This document shows positions 51,570 to 60,701 of a stretch of DNA of 64,000 nucleotides, in pieces (position 1 is the first letter of the stretch; the number at the start of each line of letters is the position of its first letter). Origin of the DNA: Chelatococcus sp. HY11 (lineage in GTDB: Bacteria > Pseudomonadota > Alphaproteobacteria > Rhizobiales > Beijerinckiaceae); contig NZ_JAHBRX010000001.1 in NCBI RefSeq assembly GCF_018398335.1, positions 2,294,001 to 2,358,000 of the forward strand, in the 5' to 3' direction. The translations under genes were made by a program, and so were the position numbers. The notes under the pieces are model-generated. The model searched no databases and had not been told where the DNA came from. It worked only from the letters and a program-made list of their open reading frames with translations.

Positions 51570-52463
51570 TCAGCCGGCGAATTTCGGCTCCGGGAGACCG
51601 TGCACGCCCAATCCGTGAACCGCGAAGACCGCACCAGCGTGCACAATGCTGGCACGCTCGGCCTCGGGCACCATCGAGGCCGCACTTGTCACGTAGAGGA
51701 TATCGAGATCGGGCCCGCCAAAGGCACACATCGTGGGATGCTTGACGGGTAGATCGATGAGGCGATCGAAACGGCCCTTCGGATCGACCCGCGCGATCTG
51801 CCCGCCGTGGACGAGCGCGCACCAATAGAACCCCTCACTGTCGACGGTCGCGCCATCACAACGGCCTGGAATGTCCCTGGTCGAGAAAAACAGGCGTCGA
51901 TTCGAAATCACCCCTTCGTCGATATCGAAATCATAGGCAAAAACGGACTCGGCGCGGCTGTCCGCGAAATAGAACGTGCGATCATCCGGGGCAAAGGCAA
52001 TGCCGTTGGAGACGATGAAGCCCCGATCCATACAGGAAACATGCGAGCAATCGTCCAGACGATAAAGCGCGCCCGTCGGATGAGCGAGGTCTGCGTCACG
52101 GGAGCCGCACCAGAAGCGCCCGTGCCTGTCGCATTTGCCGTCGTTCAGAATGTTGAAAGGCCGCTCCGGCTCCGGATCGACAAGACGCTTCACAAAGCTC
52201 GTACCGCGGTCGTCGACGAGTTCAACGAGTGCGAAGCCTGTTTGCAGCGCGGCCACTATGCCGCCCTTGTCACGGAAACCGAAGGAGCCGATCACAGCTG
52301 GCATTTGCCAGGAGGCAATGTCGCCATCAGGCCCCATTCTATGCAGGGCCGGACGCAATGCATCCACCCAATAGAGCGCGCCTTCCTCCGCGTGCCAGCA
52401 AGGGCACTCGCCGAGCTGGTCACGACGGTCAACCACCACTTCGATTTCGGGAGCGTCCGTCAT
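51570..52463 (-). CDS. SMP-30/gluconolactonase-family lactonase
   Basis: The 297-residue six-bladed propeller has the metal glutamate in LGECPCWHAEEGALYWVD (core GECPCWH), N in FNILNDGKCD, and D in SNGIAFAPDDRTFYFADS. It hydrolyses sugar lactones to aldonates, the step between dehydrogenase and dehydratase. The ATG at 52463 lies four bases after the SDR stop, so the two are likely cotranscribed. Confidence 0.9.
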   Translation of the reverse strand: MTDAPEIEVVVDRRDQLGECPCWHAEEGALYWVDALRPALHRMGPDGDIASWQMPAVIGSFGFRDKGGIVAALQTGFALVELVDDRGTSFVKRLVDPEPERPFNILNDGKCDRHGRFWCGSRDADLAHPTGALYRLDDCSHVSCMDRGFIVSNGIAFAPDDRTFYFADSRAESVFAYDFDIDEGVISNRRLFFSTRDIPGRCDGATVDSEGFYWCALVHGGQIARVDPKGRFDRLIDLPVKHPTMCAFGGPDLDILYVTSAASMVPEAERASIVHAGAVFAVHGLGVHGLPEPKFAG

Positions 52464-52467
52464 GGCC

Positions 52468-53139
52468 TTACCAGGGCAAGGGTTGGTCGTGATAGGTCTG
52501 GAAGATGCCGGTATGGTGCCGGCCGGCCCGGTGCAGCACGCCGCGCATTCCAGCAACGCTTTCGGCGACCGGCACACGCCCGCCAGGCTCCGTCGCCGCC
52601 CACCCGGGATGCAAGGCGATCACACTGATATGACGCGGCGCGAGGTCGACCGCCAGCGTCTTAACGACCATGTTGAGGCCCGCCTTGCTGGATCGGTAGG
52701 CATAGGAACCACCCGAATTGTTGAGCGTGATCGACCCCATGCGGCTCGACACGAAAGCCATTGTCTTGTGTTCACTGGCGGCGACATTCTCGACAAGGCA
52801 TTCCGCCAGTTTCATGGGGCCGATCAGGTTCGTTTCAAGGATACGCCGCCAGTTTGGATAGTCGGTCTGCCCGAAGGGTGGATGTGGCCGGCCAATCCCT
52901 GCGTTGTTGAGGAGAATATCGACGGATGCACCGCCAAGGCTTTCCGCGAAAGCTTCGATTGCAGCATGATCCGTGACATCAAGCTTCGACACCGTGATGT
53001 CGCCAGCGATCGCCCGCGTCTCGTCAGCGGAGTGCGGATCGAGGCATGTAGCATGGACGCGGTGGCCCTCGGCCACGTATTGCCTCGCGAATTCAACACC
53101 TAGACCTGTGTCGCAGCCCGTAATGACGATCGTTGCCAT
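52468..53139 (-). CDS. Short-chain dehydrogenase/reductase
   Basis: The 223-residue classical SDR has the cofactor motif TGCDTGLG, NNAGIG, and the active-site serine and Y/K in SSRMGSI...YAYRSSKAG. It may oxidise the imported sugar to the lactone handled by the next gene. It starts at the ATG at 53139; the long upstream extension contains a 16-bp tandem repeat (GGCCTTTTGGCAAGGC-like, near 53172) and is rejected. First gene of the pair. Confidence 0.88.
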   Translation of the reverse strand: MATIVITGCDTGLGVEFARQYVAEGHRVHATCLDPHSADETRAIAGDITVSKLDVTDHAAIEAFAESLGGASVDILLNNAGIGRPHPPFGQTDYPNWRRILETNLIGPMKLAECLVENVAASEHKTMAFVSSRMGSITLNNSGGSYAYRSSKAGLNMVVKTLAVDLAPRHISVIALHPGWAATEPGGRVPVAESVAGMRGVLHRAGRHHTGIFQTYHDQPLPW

Positions 53140-53462
53140 AGGAAGACCCAGAAGCTGTGGGAGCCTGAACACTTGGCCTTTTGGCAAGGCTTGGCCTTTT
53201 GGTAGGGCCTGGTCCGAGACGCATGCCAAATCCCGCATGCCAGATCCCGTTAAAGTGCCAAGCGAGGAGGATGGAGATGAGGCAAAATCCCTATCAGGGG
53301 GAAAGAACGCACCCATCAGGGGTACGCGGACAATCGCAAACCATGGCATCGTGGCGCAGCCGGCGCGATAGATGCCTGAGGCGAGATCAATGATAGCGTT
53401 TACACTACGAAACGCAACTTGCCACCGACCCTACAAAAAACAGATCTAGCGAGGATAACGTT

Positions 53463-53948
53463 ATGACATCGACTGCAACGACATCGGCCACCCACGAGCT
53501 TTCGCTCTCCCGCACGCTCGCGGCGCCCCGCCATGCCGTTTTCCGCGCCTGGACCGATCCCACGCTTCTGAAACAGTGGTTCGCGCCTCGCCCATGGAGT
53601 GTGAGCGAAGCCAAGCTCGATGTCCGCCCCGGTGGCTCGAACTTCATCGTCATGCGCAGCCCGGACGGCCAGGATTACCCCAACCGTGGAGTTTATCTCG
53701 AAGTCGTCGAAAACGAGCGGCTCGTCATCACGGATGCCTATAGCGAGGCCTGGGTTCCTTCAGAAAAGCCGTTCATCACGATCATCCTGACCTTCGAGGA
53801 AGAGGTCGGCGATCCCGGCAAAACCCGCTATACCGCACGTGTCCGCCATTGGACGGCCGAAGATCGTGAAACCCATGAAGGCATGGGGTTTCACGAGGGC
53901 TGGGGCCGCTGCACCGACCAGCTGGAAGAGCTGGCAGCGAGACTGTGA
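53463..53948 (+). CDS. SRPBCC (AHSA1-like) family protein
   Basis: The 161-residue START-like fold has LSRTLAAPRHAVFRAWTDP at the N-terminus and the AHSA1-type LKQWFAPRPWSV and FHEGWGRCTDQLEELA ending. Such proteins bind hydrophobic ligands or act as Hsp90-type co-factors; the ligand is unknown. It stands alone, with a GAGGATAACGTT ribosome site. Confidence 0.88.
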   Translation: MTSTATTSATHELSLSRTLAAPRHAVFRAWTDPTLLKQWFAPRPWSVSEAKLDVRPGGSNFIVMRSPDGQDYPNRGVYLEVVENERLVITDAYSEAWVPSEKPFITIILTFEEEVGDPGKTRYTARVRHWTAEDRETHEGMGFHEGWGRCTDQLEELAARL

Positions 53949-54140
53949 GTTAGGCCGACCCGCCGCGCGGATTTCCATGACCGGGGTCAAGACCGGCCGG
54001 CGCGACTTCCAGCTTATCGCGGCACATGAGAATCAGGCATAGGGGTCAGAGCGCATTTGCTAGGCCGGGTCGGGGTTATCCGACGGCCTGGCTGCAGCGC
54101 ATCCATGTCCCGCGCATTTCGCAACCTGCAAGGAAAAGCC

Positions 54141-54491
54141 ATGTCCCTCCTGAAGACCATTGCCACCAAGGCGCTCGGCGATGGAGCCCAATCGAAAATT
54201 GATCCCGATCGCCTGCTGGAGGGCGACCCAACCTGCACGACCTGGGAGCAGGACGCGATCGACGGCAAGGTGGAGACGGGGGTCTGGCAGATGACACCCG
54301 GCAAGAACCTCATGCGCAAGAGCGATATCTACGAGTTCTGCCATATTCTCGAAGGGGTGGTCGAACTGACCGAGGAAGGCAAGGAGCCCGTGACTTACCG
54401 CGCCGGGGATAGCTTCGTGATGAGGCCTGGCTTCGCCGGTACCTGGAAGACGATCGAGACTGTCCGCAAGATCTATGTGATCATCGACTGA
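54141..54491 (+). CDS. Cupin-fold (DUF861) protein
   Basis: The 116-residue single-domain cupin has TGVWQMTPGKN, EFCHILEGVVELTEEG (motif 1) and YRAGDSFVMRPGFAGTW (motif 2). DUF861 cupins are close to ureidoglycolate-type and small metabolic enzymes; function unknown here. AAGGAAAAG precedes the ATG. The frame is open 28 codons upstream without support. Confidence 0.87.
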   Translation: MSLLKTIATKALGDGAQSKIDPDRLLEGDPTCTTWEQDAIDGKVETGVWQMTPGKNLMRKSDIYEFCHILEGVVELTEEGKEPVTYRAGDSFVMRPGFAGTWKTIETVRKIYVIID

Positions 54492-54664
54492 CCGGGCGAA
54501 CTCAATCGCAAGCTCCGCGGCCCCGATCACCGGACACTCGTCAATACGAGGCCGTTGGTCGGGATCAGCTGGTAGCATCGCGGTTGCGCGCTCCCGTCCT
54601 ATCCCATCCCATATCTATCCCTTTCGTCCCCATCGCTTGCGATACCCATGGGGCCGTTGCGGCG

Positions 54665-55021
54665 TCAATCGTGCCGCCTTTCGAGGTAATTCTTCAGGGC
54701 CACCGCATTATTGTGGGTCGTCTCCCGTGATGCATAGAGAAGCGTGACCGGCCCCTTCGCTACGAGTTCCTGCAACGGCTTCAAGGCCTCTGGATGCGCA
54801 TCGAGCTCCATCGCATAGCGCCTGCAGAACTCATCCCAGAGCTCAAGCTTGCTATGAAACAGCGCGCGCAGTTCGTTGCTCGGAGCGATATCACGGAGCC
54901 AATCCGTAAGCTCGGCCGCGTCGCGACGGACACCGCGCGGCCATAACCGGTCGACGAGTACACGCGCGCCGTCGGAAGGGGATGGTGCCTCATAAATTCT
55001 CTTGGTCATTATATCTGTCAT
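54665..55021 (-). CDS. DUF488 family protein
   Basis: The 118-residue protein has the family's KRIYEAPSPSDGARVLVDRLWPRGV start (core VLVDRLWPRG), ELWDEFCRRYAMEL and TLLYASRETTHNNAVAL. The role of DUF488 is not established. The start is uncertain: ATGs at 55048, 55021 and 55009 are all in frame, and the later ones best fit the family. Confidence 0.87.
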   Translation of the reverse strand: MTDIMTKRIYEAPSPSDGARVLVDRLWPRGVRRDAAELTDWLRDIAPSNELRALFHSKLELWDEFCRRYAMELDAHPEALKPLQELVAKGPVTLLYASRETTHNNAVALKNYLERRHD

Positions 55022-55444
55022 CGCAGCGCATTGGCGTTTTGACGCCATCCCTCCCTCGCTGAGGTAAAATCTCGGAAGAGTGATCTTCGCGCCGAAACCC
55101 GAAGTTCCCGAAGCTCAATTATGAGGTCTGATGAAGGGGCTCCGCAATCGCATCAAAGAGCGGGCGACGGGCCGCTGTGGAAACCCAAGTGCAAGCCTCA
55201 TTGCCGCGTCCGACGCCGCAGGCTGATACGATGATAAGGCGGCCAGATACCGATCAATCGGCACGAATTAGGCCGCGCAGCGCGTCGCGCCAGCCCCCGA
55301 CATCGCATGACGGACGGGGACGGCATGTTTCCAGGGTGGTTGCTCAGGTTATCGCCTGGCGCAACACTGCGGGCAGGAATCATCCCCAAGGGGTATTCGC
55401 CGCCGAGGCGGCCCTGTCCCCCCCGATACCGAGGAAAGCCCTTC

Positions 55445-56149
55445 ATGCCCGATCTTTCCACATTTGCCATAACCGCTCGCTGGCCGGCGCAGCATCCCGA
55501 GCGTATCCAGCTCTACTCCTTGCCGACGCCCAACGGCGTCAAGGTCTCGATCATGCTGGAGGAGACCGGGCTCCCCTACGAAGCGCATACCATCAACATC
55601 GGCCAGAACGAGACCTGGACGCCGGAGTTCCTGTCGCTCAACCCGAATGGAAAAATCCCCGCGATTATCGATCCGGACGGGCCAGACGGCAAGCCGCTTG
55701 GCCTGTTCGAGTCCGGCGCCATTCTGCTCTATCTTGCCGAGAAGACGGGTCGCTTCCTGCCAAACGACGCCGCCGCGCGCTACGAGACGATCGAATGGGT
55801 ATTCTTCCAGATGGCCGCGGTTGGGCCGATGTTCGGCCAATTGGGCTTCTTCCACAAATTCGCCGGTCGTGAAATTGAGGACAAGCGCCCGCTTGAGCGC
55901 TACCGGGCAGAATCCAAACGCCTCCTCGGCGTGCTGGAAACACGCCTGGCCGGCCGTGAGTGGATCATGGGAAGCGCGTATACCATCGCGGATATCTCGC
56001 TTCTCGGCTGGGTCCGCAACCTCGTCGGCTTCTATGGCGCGGGCGAGCTCGTCGACTACGCCAGCCTGACGAACGTGCCCCAGTGGCTCGAGCGCGGTCT
56101 TGCCCGTCCTGCCGTGCAGCGCGGCCTGGAGATCCCGGCGCGCCCTTGA
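55445..56149 (+). CDS. Glutathione S-transferase (YfcG/Ure2-like)
   Basis: The 234-residue GST has a thioredoxin-like domain with LPTPNGVKVSIMLEE, FLSLNPNGKIPAI and the ESGAILLYLAEKTG cis-region, then the helical domain (IADISLLGWVRN). The TPN-G motif marks the nu-class YfcG/YghU group, which has disulphide-bond reductase activity. AGGAAAG precedes the ATG at 55445. It ends in front of a strong terminator. Confidence 0.9.
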   Translation: MPDLSTFAITARWPAQHPERIQLYSLPTPNGVKVSIMLEETGLPYEAHTINIGQNETWTPEFLSLNPNGKIPAIIDPDGPDGKPLGLFESGAILLYLAEKTGRFLPNDAAARYETIEWVFFQMAAVGPMFGQLGFFHKFAGREIEDKRPLERYRAESKRLLGVLETRLAGREWIMGSAYTIADISLLGWVRNLVGFYGAGELVDYASLTNVPQWLERGLARPAVQRGLEIPARP

Positions 56150-56198
56150 GACCCTTGGCATTGGGGCCTCGCGGGAGGCTTCGTCGCTCAGAACAGAA

Positions 56199-56228
56199 CG
56201 ATCCCGGACGGCGCCGTCCGGGATCGTC
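56199..56228. terminator. Bidirectional terminator palindrome
   Basis: ACGATCCCGGACGGC is followed at once by its exact reverse complement, a 30-bp perfect palindrome between two convergent genes. Confidence 0.75.
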
Positions 56229-56253
56229 GTCCGGCCCTCGCCTCGATGAAGAA

Positions 56254-56952
56254 TCAAAGCTTCTTGTAGCGCCCGTAGACCTCCTCGGCATCATTGGCCG
56301 GATCGGCGAAATCGGCGCGGGCGCGCGTTTCCGTCGCCGCATGTTCCTCCGCCAGCCGTAGGACCTCCAGCGCCCGCTCCTTCGGGATCACGAGGACACC
56401 GTCGATGTCACCGAACATGAAGTCACCCGGATTGACCGTGACAGTCGCGCTCAGATTGCCGCGCAGCGTGATGGGCTGCTGCCAGCGATAGTAGCTCCAG
56501 CGCGCGACGGCCTCGACGGGCGAGTGATAGCGACGGAAACAGGGAAAGCCCATCTTGAGGATGAGCCCGCTGTCCCGAATGCCGCCATCGATGACAGCCC
56601 CGGTCACGCCCTTGGCGCGACCGAGCACCGCGTTCATCTCCCCATAATGAGCGACCCTCGCATCGAAACCGCAGTCGCGGACGTCGACGCAGGGATGGCG
56701 CATGTCGCCGAACATCTTGATGCGCCGCTCCCGAAGCCCGGGATCGCCGGTCGGGTCGGCGATCCCCTGCACGGTGAAGGCCGGCCCGGCGATGACCATG
56801 TCGTCCCGCAGCGGCCTGATGTCCGTGGCGAGCGCCTGGTTGGGCAGGCCCATCTCATCCATGATGTCATAGACAAGCCCGGTATAAAGTCGCTTGTATC
56901 GCTCAATGACATCGAGCATATCCGGCGCGCCGGACAACACATTGAACGTCAT
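56254..56952 (-). CDS. RraA/HMG-aldolase-family protein (first copy)
   Basis: The 232-residue RraA-fold protein has the pyruvate-aldolase motif VIDGGIRDSG (R and D catalytic in the HMG/CHA aldolase) and a C-terminal PGDFMFGDIDGVLVIP. The conserved RD suggests a retro-aldol or decarboxylase enzyme rather than an RNase E inhibitor. It lies next to the peptide-type binding-protein gene and shares the family of the gene at 62950. TATCTG/TGATA half-sites lie just upstream, like the GntR sites. Confidence 0.88.
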   Translation of the reverse strand: MTFNVLSGAPDMLDVIERYKRLYTGLVYDIMDEMGLPNQALATDIRPLRDDMVIAGPAFTVQGIADPTGDPGLRERRIKMFGDMRHPCVDVRDCGFDARVAHYGEMNAVLGRAKGVTGAVIDGGIRDSGLILKMGFPCFRRYHSPVEAVARWSYYRWQQPITLRGNLSATVTVNPGDFMFGDIDGVLVIPKERALEVLRLAEEHAATETRARADFADPANDAEEVYGRYKKL

Positions 56953-57042
56953 CCTGTCACTCTTATCTGTCGATTACACTGATAATTTTTACCCGCGAAA
57001 CCAGTATCCGTTCCTGGAGCTGGATCAGCCCCTGGAACAGAA

Positions 57043-58605
57043 TTAGCTCTTGGCTATCCAGGCTTCCGCCAACTGCCAGGCTCCGCCCGAATCCAGGATG
57101 ATGTTCTGCAGTTCCTTGCGCGCGACGTGGCGCGCTTCCCGGAAGAACAGCCAGGAATAGTAATTGTTGGTGTTCAGCGCGGTCTGCAGCTGCTTGTAGA
57201 TAGCCTTGCGCTTGGCCTGATCCGTCTCCTCACGCCCTTGATCCACCAACTTGAAGATTTCCTCATCGTTGATGCCGGACCAGTTCTGCGCAGCCGTGCG
57301 TCCGAAGAAGGGCCCGAAGACCTGATCCGGATCAGCGCGCGGCACGTTCACACGGCCAATGGCGATCTCATGTTGATGATCGAGAACCTTTGGCACCCAG
57401 GCCTGCCGTTCGAGGATCTCGATCTCAAGGTTGATCTTGAACGGCTTGAGTTGCGCCTGGACGATCTGCGCGACCTGAGTGTCGGGATCGCGCTGGATGA
57501 TCGACAACTTGGCGTTGAAGCCGTTCGGCTGTCCACCCTCCTTGAGAAGCTCCTGCACCTTGGCCGGATTGAGGCTGGGCGCGGGCACACTCGCGTCAAA
57601 AGCCCAATCCGTCGGCGGCACCCAGGTGGGCGTTACAGCACCAAAGCCACGCGTGATGCCCTTCATCAGGACATTGCGATCGACGCCGTAGTTGACAGCC
57701 GCGCGTAGGGCCGGGTTGGTGAATATTCCTTTCTTGACGTTGAAGGTCATCCATTGCGCTATACCCGGCGGAACAGCAACAAGCTTCAGCTCGGGATTGG
57801 CTTGCACCTCCTCGAAATCACGCGGCGTCACGCCATCGACGAGTTGCACGCCCCCGGACTTGACCTCGACCATCTTGACGGCTGTCGTCGGGATAATGCG
57901 CAGGACCACTGCATCTGAATAGGGCAGCTTCTTTCCGTCCGCACCATCGCGCCAGTAGCGCTCGTTGCGCACGAAGCGGATATGGCTGCCGCCAACCCAT
58001 TCCGCAAATTTGTAGGGTCCCGTGCCGACGGGCTGCCTGCCGAAATCCTGCCCCAGCTTCTTCAACGCGGCCGGCGAGCACATCATGCCCGCCTCCACCG
58101 CCAGCGACGCAAGGGCGGCGCCTGACGGCTTCTTGAGCTTGATGCGAACCGTCATGGGATCAACCGCCTCGGCGCCCGCGAGATCAGCGAGATCGGGCGT
58201 GCGCGGCGCCGTCGATCCCGGCGCGATCACGCGGGAGATATTCGCAATCACCGCATCCGCATTGAATGGCTCCCCGTCATGGAAAACGACATTCTCGCGC
58301 AACTTGAATACGATCGATTGCTTGTCTTCGGACCACTCCCAGCTCGTTGCGAGCGATGGTTGCAAATTGCCCTGCTCGTCAAACTTGAGAAGTCCCTCAA
58401 ACATCTGAATCAATGCATAGCGATCTGAGGTCGGCGCGTCGCCCATGATGGGATCGAGGCTCTTAGGCTGCAGATCCATGGAAGCCGTTATGGTGCCCCC
58501 GCGAACCGGAGCACCCTGCGCAAAAACCGGAAGGCCGGAAAAGCCAGCCAGCAGACCAGCGCCCGAAGCACCTGCCAATAATCCACGACGTGAAATGATG
58601 GTCAT
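57043..58605 (-). CDS. ABC transporter substrate-binding protein (family 5)
   Basis: The 520-residue periplasmic protein has a twin-arginine-like signal (SRRGLLAGASGAGLLAGF) and the family-5 pattern LDPIMGDAPTSDRY, VFHDGEPFNADAV and GTGPYKFAEW. It binds a peptide, opine or sugar-acid-like ligand for the DppB/DppC-type permeases on the other strand. GGAGGAG lies before the ATG at 58605. A perfect ACATATC-A-GATATGT palindrome is 56 bases upstream. Confidence 0.92.
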   Translation of the reverse strand: MTIISRRGLLAGASGAGLLAGFSGLPVFAQGAPVRGGTITASMDLQPKSLDPIMGDAPTSDRYALIQMFEGLLKFDEQGNLQPSLATSWEWSEDKQSIVFKLRENVVFHDGEPFNADAVIANISRVIAPGSTAPRTPDLADLAGAEAVDPMTVRIKLKKPSGAALASLAVEAGMMCSPAALKKLGQDFGRQPVGTGPYKFAEWVGGSHIRFVRNERYWRDGADGKKLPYSDAVVLRIIPTTAVKMVEVKSGGVQLVDGVTPRDFEEVQANPELKLVAVPPGIAQWMTFNVKKGIFTNPALRAAVNYGVDRNVLMKGITRGFGAVTPTWVPPTDWAFDASVPAPSLNPAKVQELLKEGGQPNGFNAKLSIIQRDPDTQVAQIVQAQLKPFKINLEIEILERQAWVPKVLDHQHEIAIGRVNVPRADPDQVFGPFFGRTAAQNWSGINDEEIFKLVDQGREETDQAKRKAIYKQLQTALNTNNYYSWLFFREARHVARKELQNIILDSGGAWQLAEAWIAKS

Positions 58606-58660
58606 GAAAGGTCTCCTCCAAACGGGCACGCGCGGCATCCGCGGCACCTCATTGAGACCT

Positions 58661-58675
58661 ACATATCAGATATGT
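58661..58675. promoter_or_regulatory. GntR-type operator 1
   Basis: ACATATCAGATATGT is a perfect 15-bp palindrome upstream of the binding-protein gene. It shares the core TATCAGATA with the site at 58844. Confidence 0.65.
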
Positions 58676-58843
58676 TGACGAAGGTGCAATAGGGTTTCAT
58701 GGAGGCTATCACGGCAACCAAAGGCCGCGCGGGCGGTACATTTACGCAAGGCCTGCGACGGCCTCGTTACAATTTACTCATAAAAATCATTAATTTAATT
58801 GATCCAAAGCCGAGCGACGCCAAGAGCGCGAGACAATTTTCAA

Positions 58844-58856
58844 CCTATCAGATAGG
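58844..58856. promoter_or_regulatory. GntR-type operator 2
   Basis: CCTATCAGATAGG is a perfect 13-bp palindrome with the same core, 42 bases before the GntR gene. TATCTGTTA at 58887-58895, next to the start, is a one-mismatch third copy, suggesting autoregulation. Confidence 0.65.
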
Positions 58857-58898
58857 CAGCCGATTGACCGATTCGAACTATTAAGATATCTGTTAGGT

Positions 58899-59636
58899 AT
58901 GTTGGAAACGTCCACGACAACAAACGATAAACAGCGCCTGACCGAAACGGTCACCCAATTCATCATCGATAGGGTGAGCCAGAAGGTTTTTCGCCCAGGG
59001 GACTCCCTGCCTTCCGAGGCCGATCTCGCGCGCCAGCTTAACGTGTCGAAGCCCGTCGTGCGCGAGGCGTTAGGTCGGCTCGCGGCCCTTGGCATCGTCC
59101 AGATTCAGCAGGGCAAGCCCACGACCATTCAAGGGCTGACCGTGGCGCCGCTGGACCAGTTCCTCCGGCTGGCCGTGCGCACCATCGACAACGGGCTGCG
59201 CGAAGCCATCGAGTTGCGGCGGGCCGTTGAAACGGAGATTGCCGCACTCGCAGCGGAACGGGCAACACCCCTGCAGATAGAGCAGGTCGAGATCGCCCTC
59301 GACAAGATGAAGCGCAATATCGACGGCAGTCTGGAGCAATGGCTGCAGGCAGACTTCGCCTTTCACGTGGCGCTCGCCCGCTGTTCCGACAACACCTTGT
59401 TTGAGCATTTCATGGAGGCGCTGGGCGATACGATCCGCTTTACGCAGCGTGCGCTTGGCCTGCAGCGTGACTTGCGTGATCCGGCGGCGACCTTTGCCCG
59501 CCATGAGGCGATCGTCGATGCCTTGAAGGCGAAAGATCCCGCGGCCGCCCGCGCCGCGATGATCACCCATTTCGCCTTCACCGATGCCGTCGTGGCAGAG
59601 ATCGCGCGCGATCATCGCCGCCTTGACCGGTTCTGA
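58899..59636 (+). CDS. GntR-family regulator, FadR subfamily (FCD domain)
   Basis: The 245-residue regulator has a winged HTH (PGDSLPSEADLARQLNVSKPVVREAL, core EADLARQLNVSKPVVREAL) and an all-helical FCD domain (DFAFHVALARCSDN) with a metal-binding HH pattern. FCD domains sense carboxylic acids. It lies four bases before the permease genes and divergent from the binding protein, and very likely controls this island through the TATCAGATA sites. Confidence 0.92.
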   Translation: MLETSTTTNDKQRLTETVTQFIIDRVSQKVFRPGDSLPSEADLARQLNVSKPVVREALGRLAALGIVQIQQGKPTTIQGLTVAPLDQFLRLAVRTIDNGLREAIELRRAVETEIAALAAERATPLQIEQVEIALDKMKRNIDGSLEQWLQADFAFHVALARCSDNTLFEHFMEALGDTIRFTQRALGLQRDLRDPAATFARHEAIVDALKAKDPAAARAAMITHFAFTDAVVAEIARDHRRLDRF

Positions 59637-59639
59637 GCC

Positions 59640-60581
59640 ATGTTCAGCTATTTCTCGCGCAAGCTGATCCAGATGCTGCCTGTGGCGTTTTTCGTCACTG
59701 TCATCGTCTTCGCTTTGACCAATCTGTTGCCTGGGGACCCGACCGTCACCATTCTCGGCGAGCAGGCGACCGCGGAGCAGCGCGCGGCGGTGCGTGTGGA
59801 ATATGGCCTCGATCAGCCCGCGCCCGTCCGCTACGTCACATGGCTCGGCCGCGTCGTCCAGGGCGATTTCGGCCGTTCACTGCGCACCCGCGAGGACGTG
59901 GGCGACATGCTCAGCGCGCGCATCCCCGTGACGCTCGAACTCGCCTTCCTGTCCATTCTGATCGCCGTTGCTATCGGTGTGCCGGCGGGCATCATCGCGG
60001 CACGTTTTCGCGGCACGCTCGTCGATGTGATGACCAGTTTTCTCGCGATGTCTTCGGTTGCCATCCCCTATTTCTGGATGGGGATACTTCTGATCATGCT
60101 GTTTTCACTGAAACTCGGTTGGCTTCCAGCGTCGGGATACGTCAAGTTCATCGACGATCCGGCGCAGAATCTCCGCCTGATGATCCTGCCGGCACTGACC
60201 ATCGGCACCGCCTTCGCCGCGCTCGTCATGCGGCAGACACGCGCCTCGATGCTGCAGATCCTCTCGCTCGACTACATCCGCACGGCACGCGCCAAGGGTC
60301 TCAGCGAACTCATCGTGGTGCTGAGGCACGGCCTGCGCAACGCGTTGATCCCGGTCATCACCGTGATCGGCCTGCAGATCGGCGCGCTGCTTGGCGGCGC
60401 GGTGGTGACAGAGACCGTCTTCGCGCTACCGGGCCTCGGCCGCATGCTGGTGGACGGCATCTTTCAGCGGGACTTTCCGGTGATACAGGGCGCTATTCTG
60501 TTCATCGTCATCGCGGTCTTCGCGGTTAATCTCTGCACCGACTTCGTCTATCGCATCCTGGACCCGCGTGTTCAGGTGTAG
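59640..60581 (+). CDS. ABC transporter permease (DppB type)
   Basis: The 313-residue permease has the DppB start (LIQMLPVAFFVTVIVFALTNLLPGDP, core LTNLLPGDP), six helices and the coupling loop YIRTARAKGLSELIVVLRHGLRNAL (core RTARAKGLSELIV). It forms half of a peptide-type importer channel. It begins three bases after the GntR stop, so it is cotranscribed with the regulator. Confidence 0.92.
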   Translation: MFSYFSRKLIQMLPVAFFVTVIVFALTNLLPGDPTVTILGEQATAEQRAAVRVEYGLDQPAPVRYVTWLGRVVQGDFGRSLRTREDVGDMLSARIPVTLELAFLSILIAVAIGVPAGIIAARFRGTLVDVMTSFLAMSSVAIPYFWMGILLIMLFSLKLGWLPASGYVKFIDDPAQNLRLMILPALTIGTAFAALVMRQTRASMLQILSLDYIRTARAKGLSELIVVLRHGLRNALIPVITVIGLQIGALLGGAVVTETVFALPGLGRMLVDGIFQRDFPVIQGAILFIVIAVFAVNLCTDFVYRILDPRVQV

Positions 60582-60701
60582 ACCGTTCAGATATAGACCG
60601 TCCGCCGCGTACAGTCTTCACCATTCGCGCTCGCGAACGCTTCGCGCCCTAGGGGCAGGCTAACGACAGAAGCCCGCGCGGACGTTCGAGGAAACGGGAC
60701 G

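Larger units (their letters stand above)
58606..58898. promoter_or_regulatory. Divergent regulatory region of the second transport island
   Basis: 293 bases between the binding-protein and GntR genes, AT-rich near 58770-58800, containing two perfect palindromes with the core TATCAGATA and a third near-match before the regulator start. Confidence 0.65.

Noticed and set aside
50237-51685. A 482-codon frame antisense to the permease genes.
   Set aside because: It runs opposite three clear genes and has the charged, domain-free composition of a shadow frame.
53140-53349. N-terminal extension of the SDR frame with repeated ALPKGQ units.
   Set aside because: The extension is a tandem repeat before a normal SDR start (MATIVITGCD).
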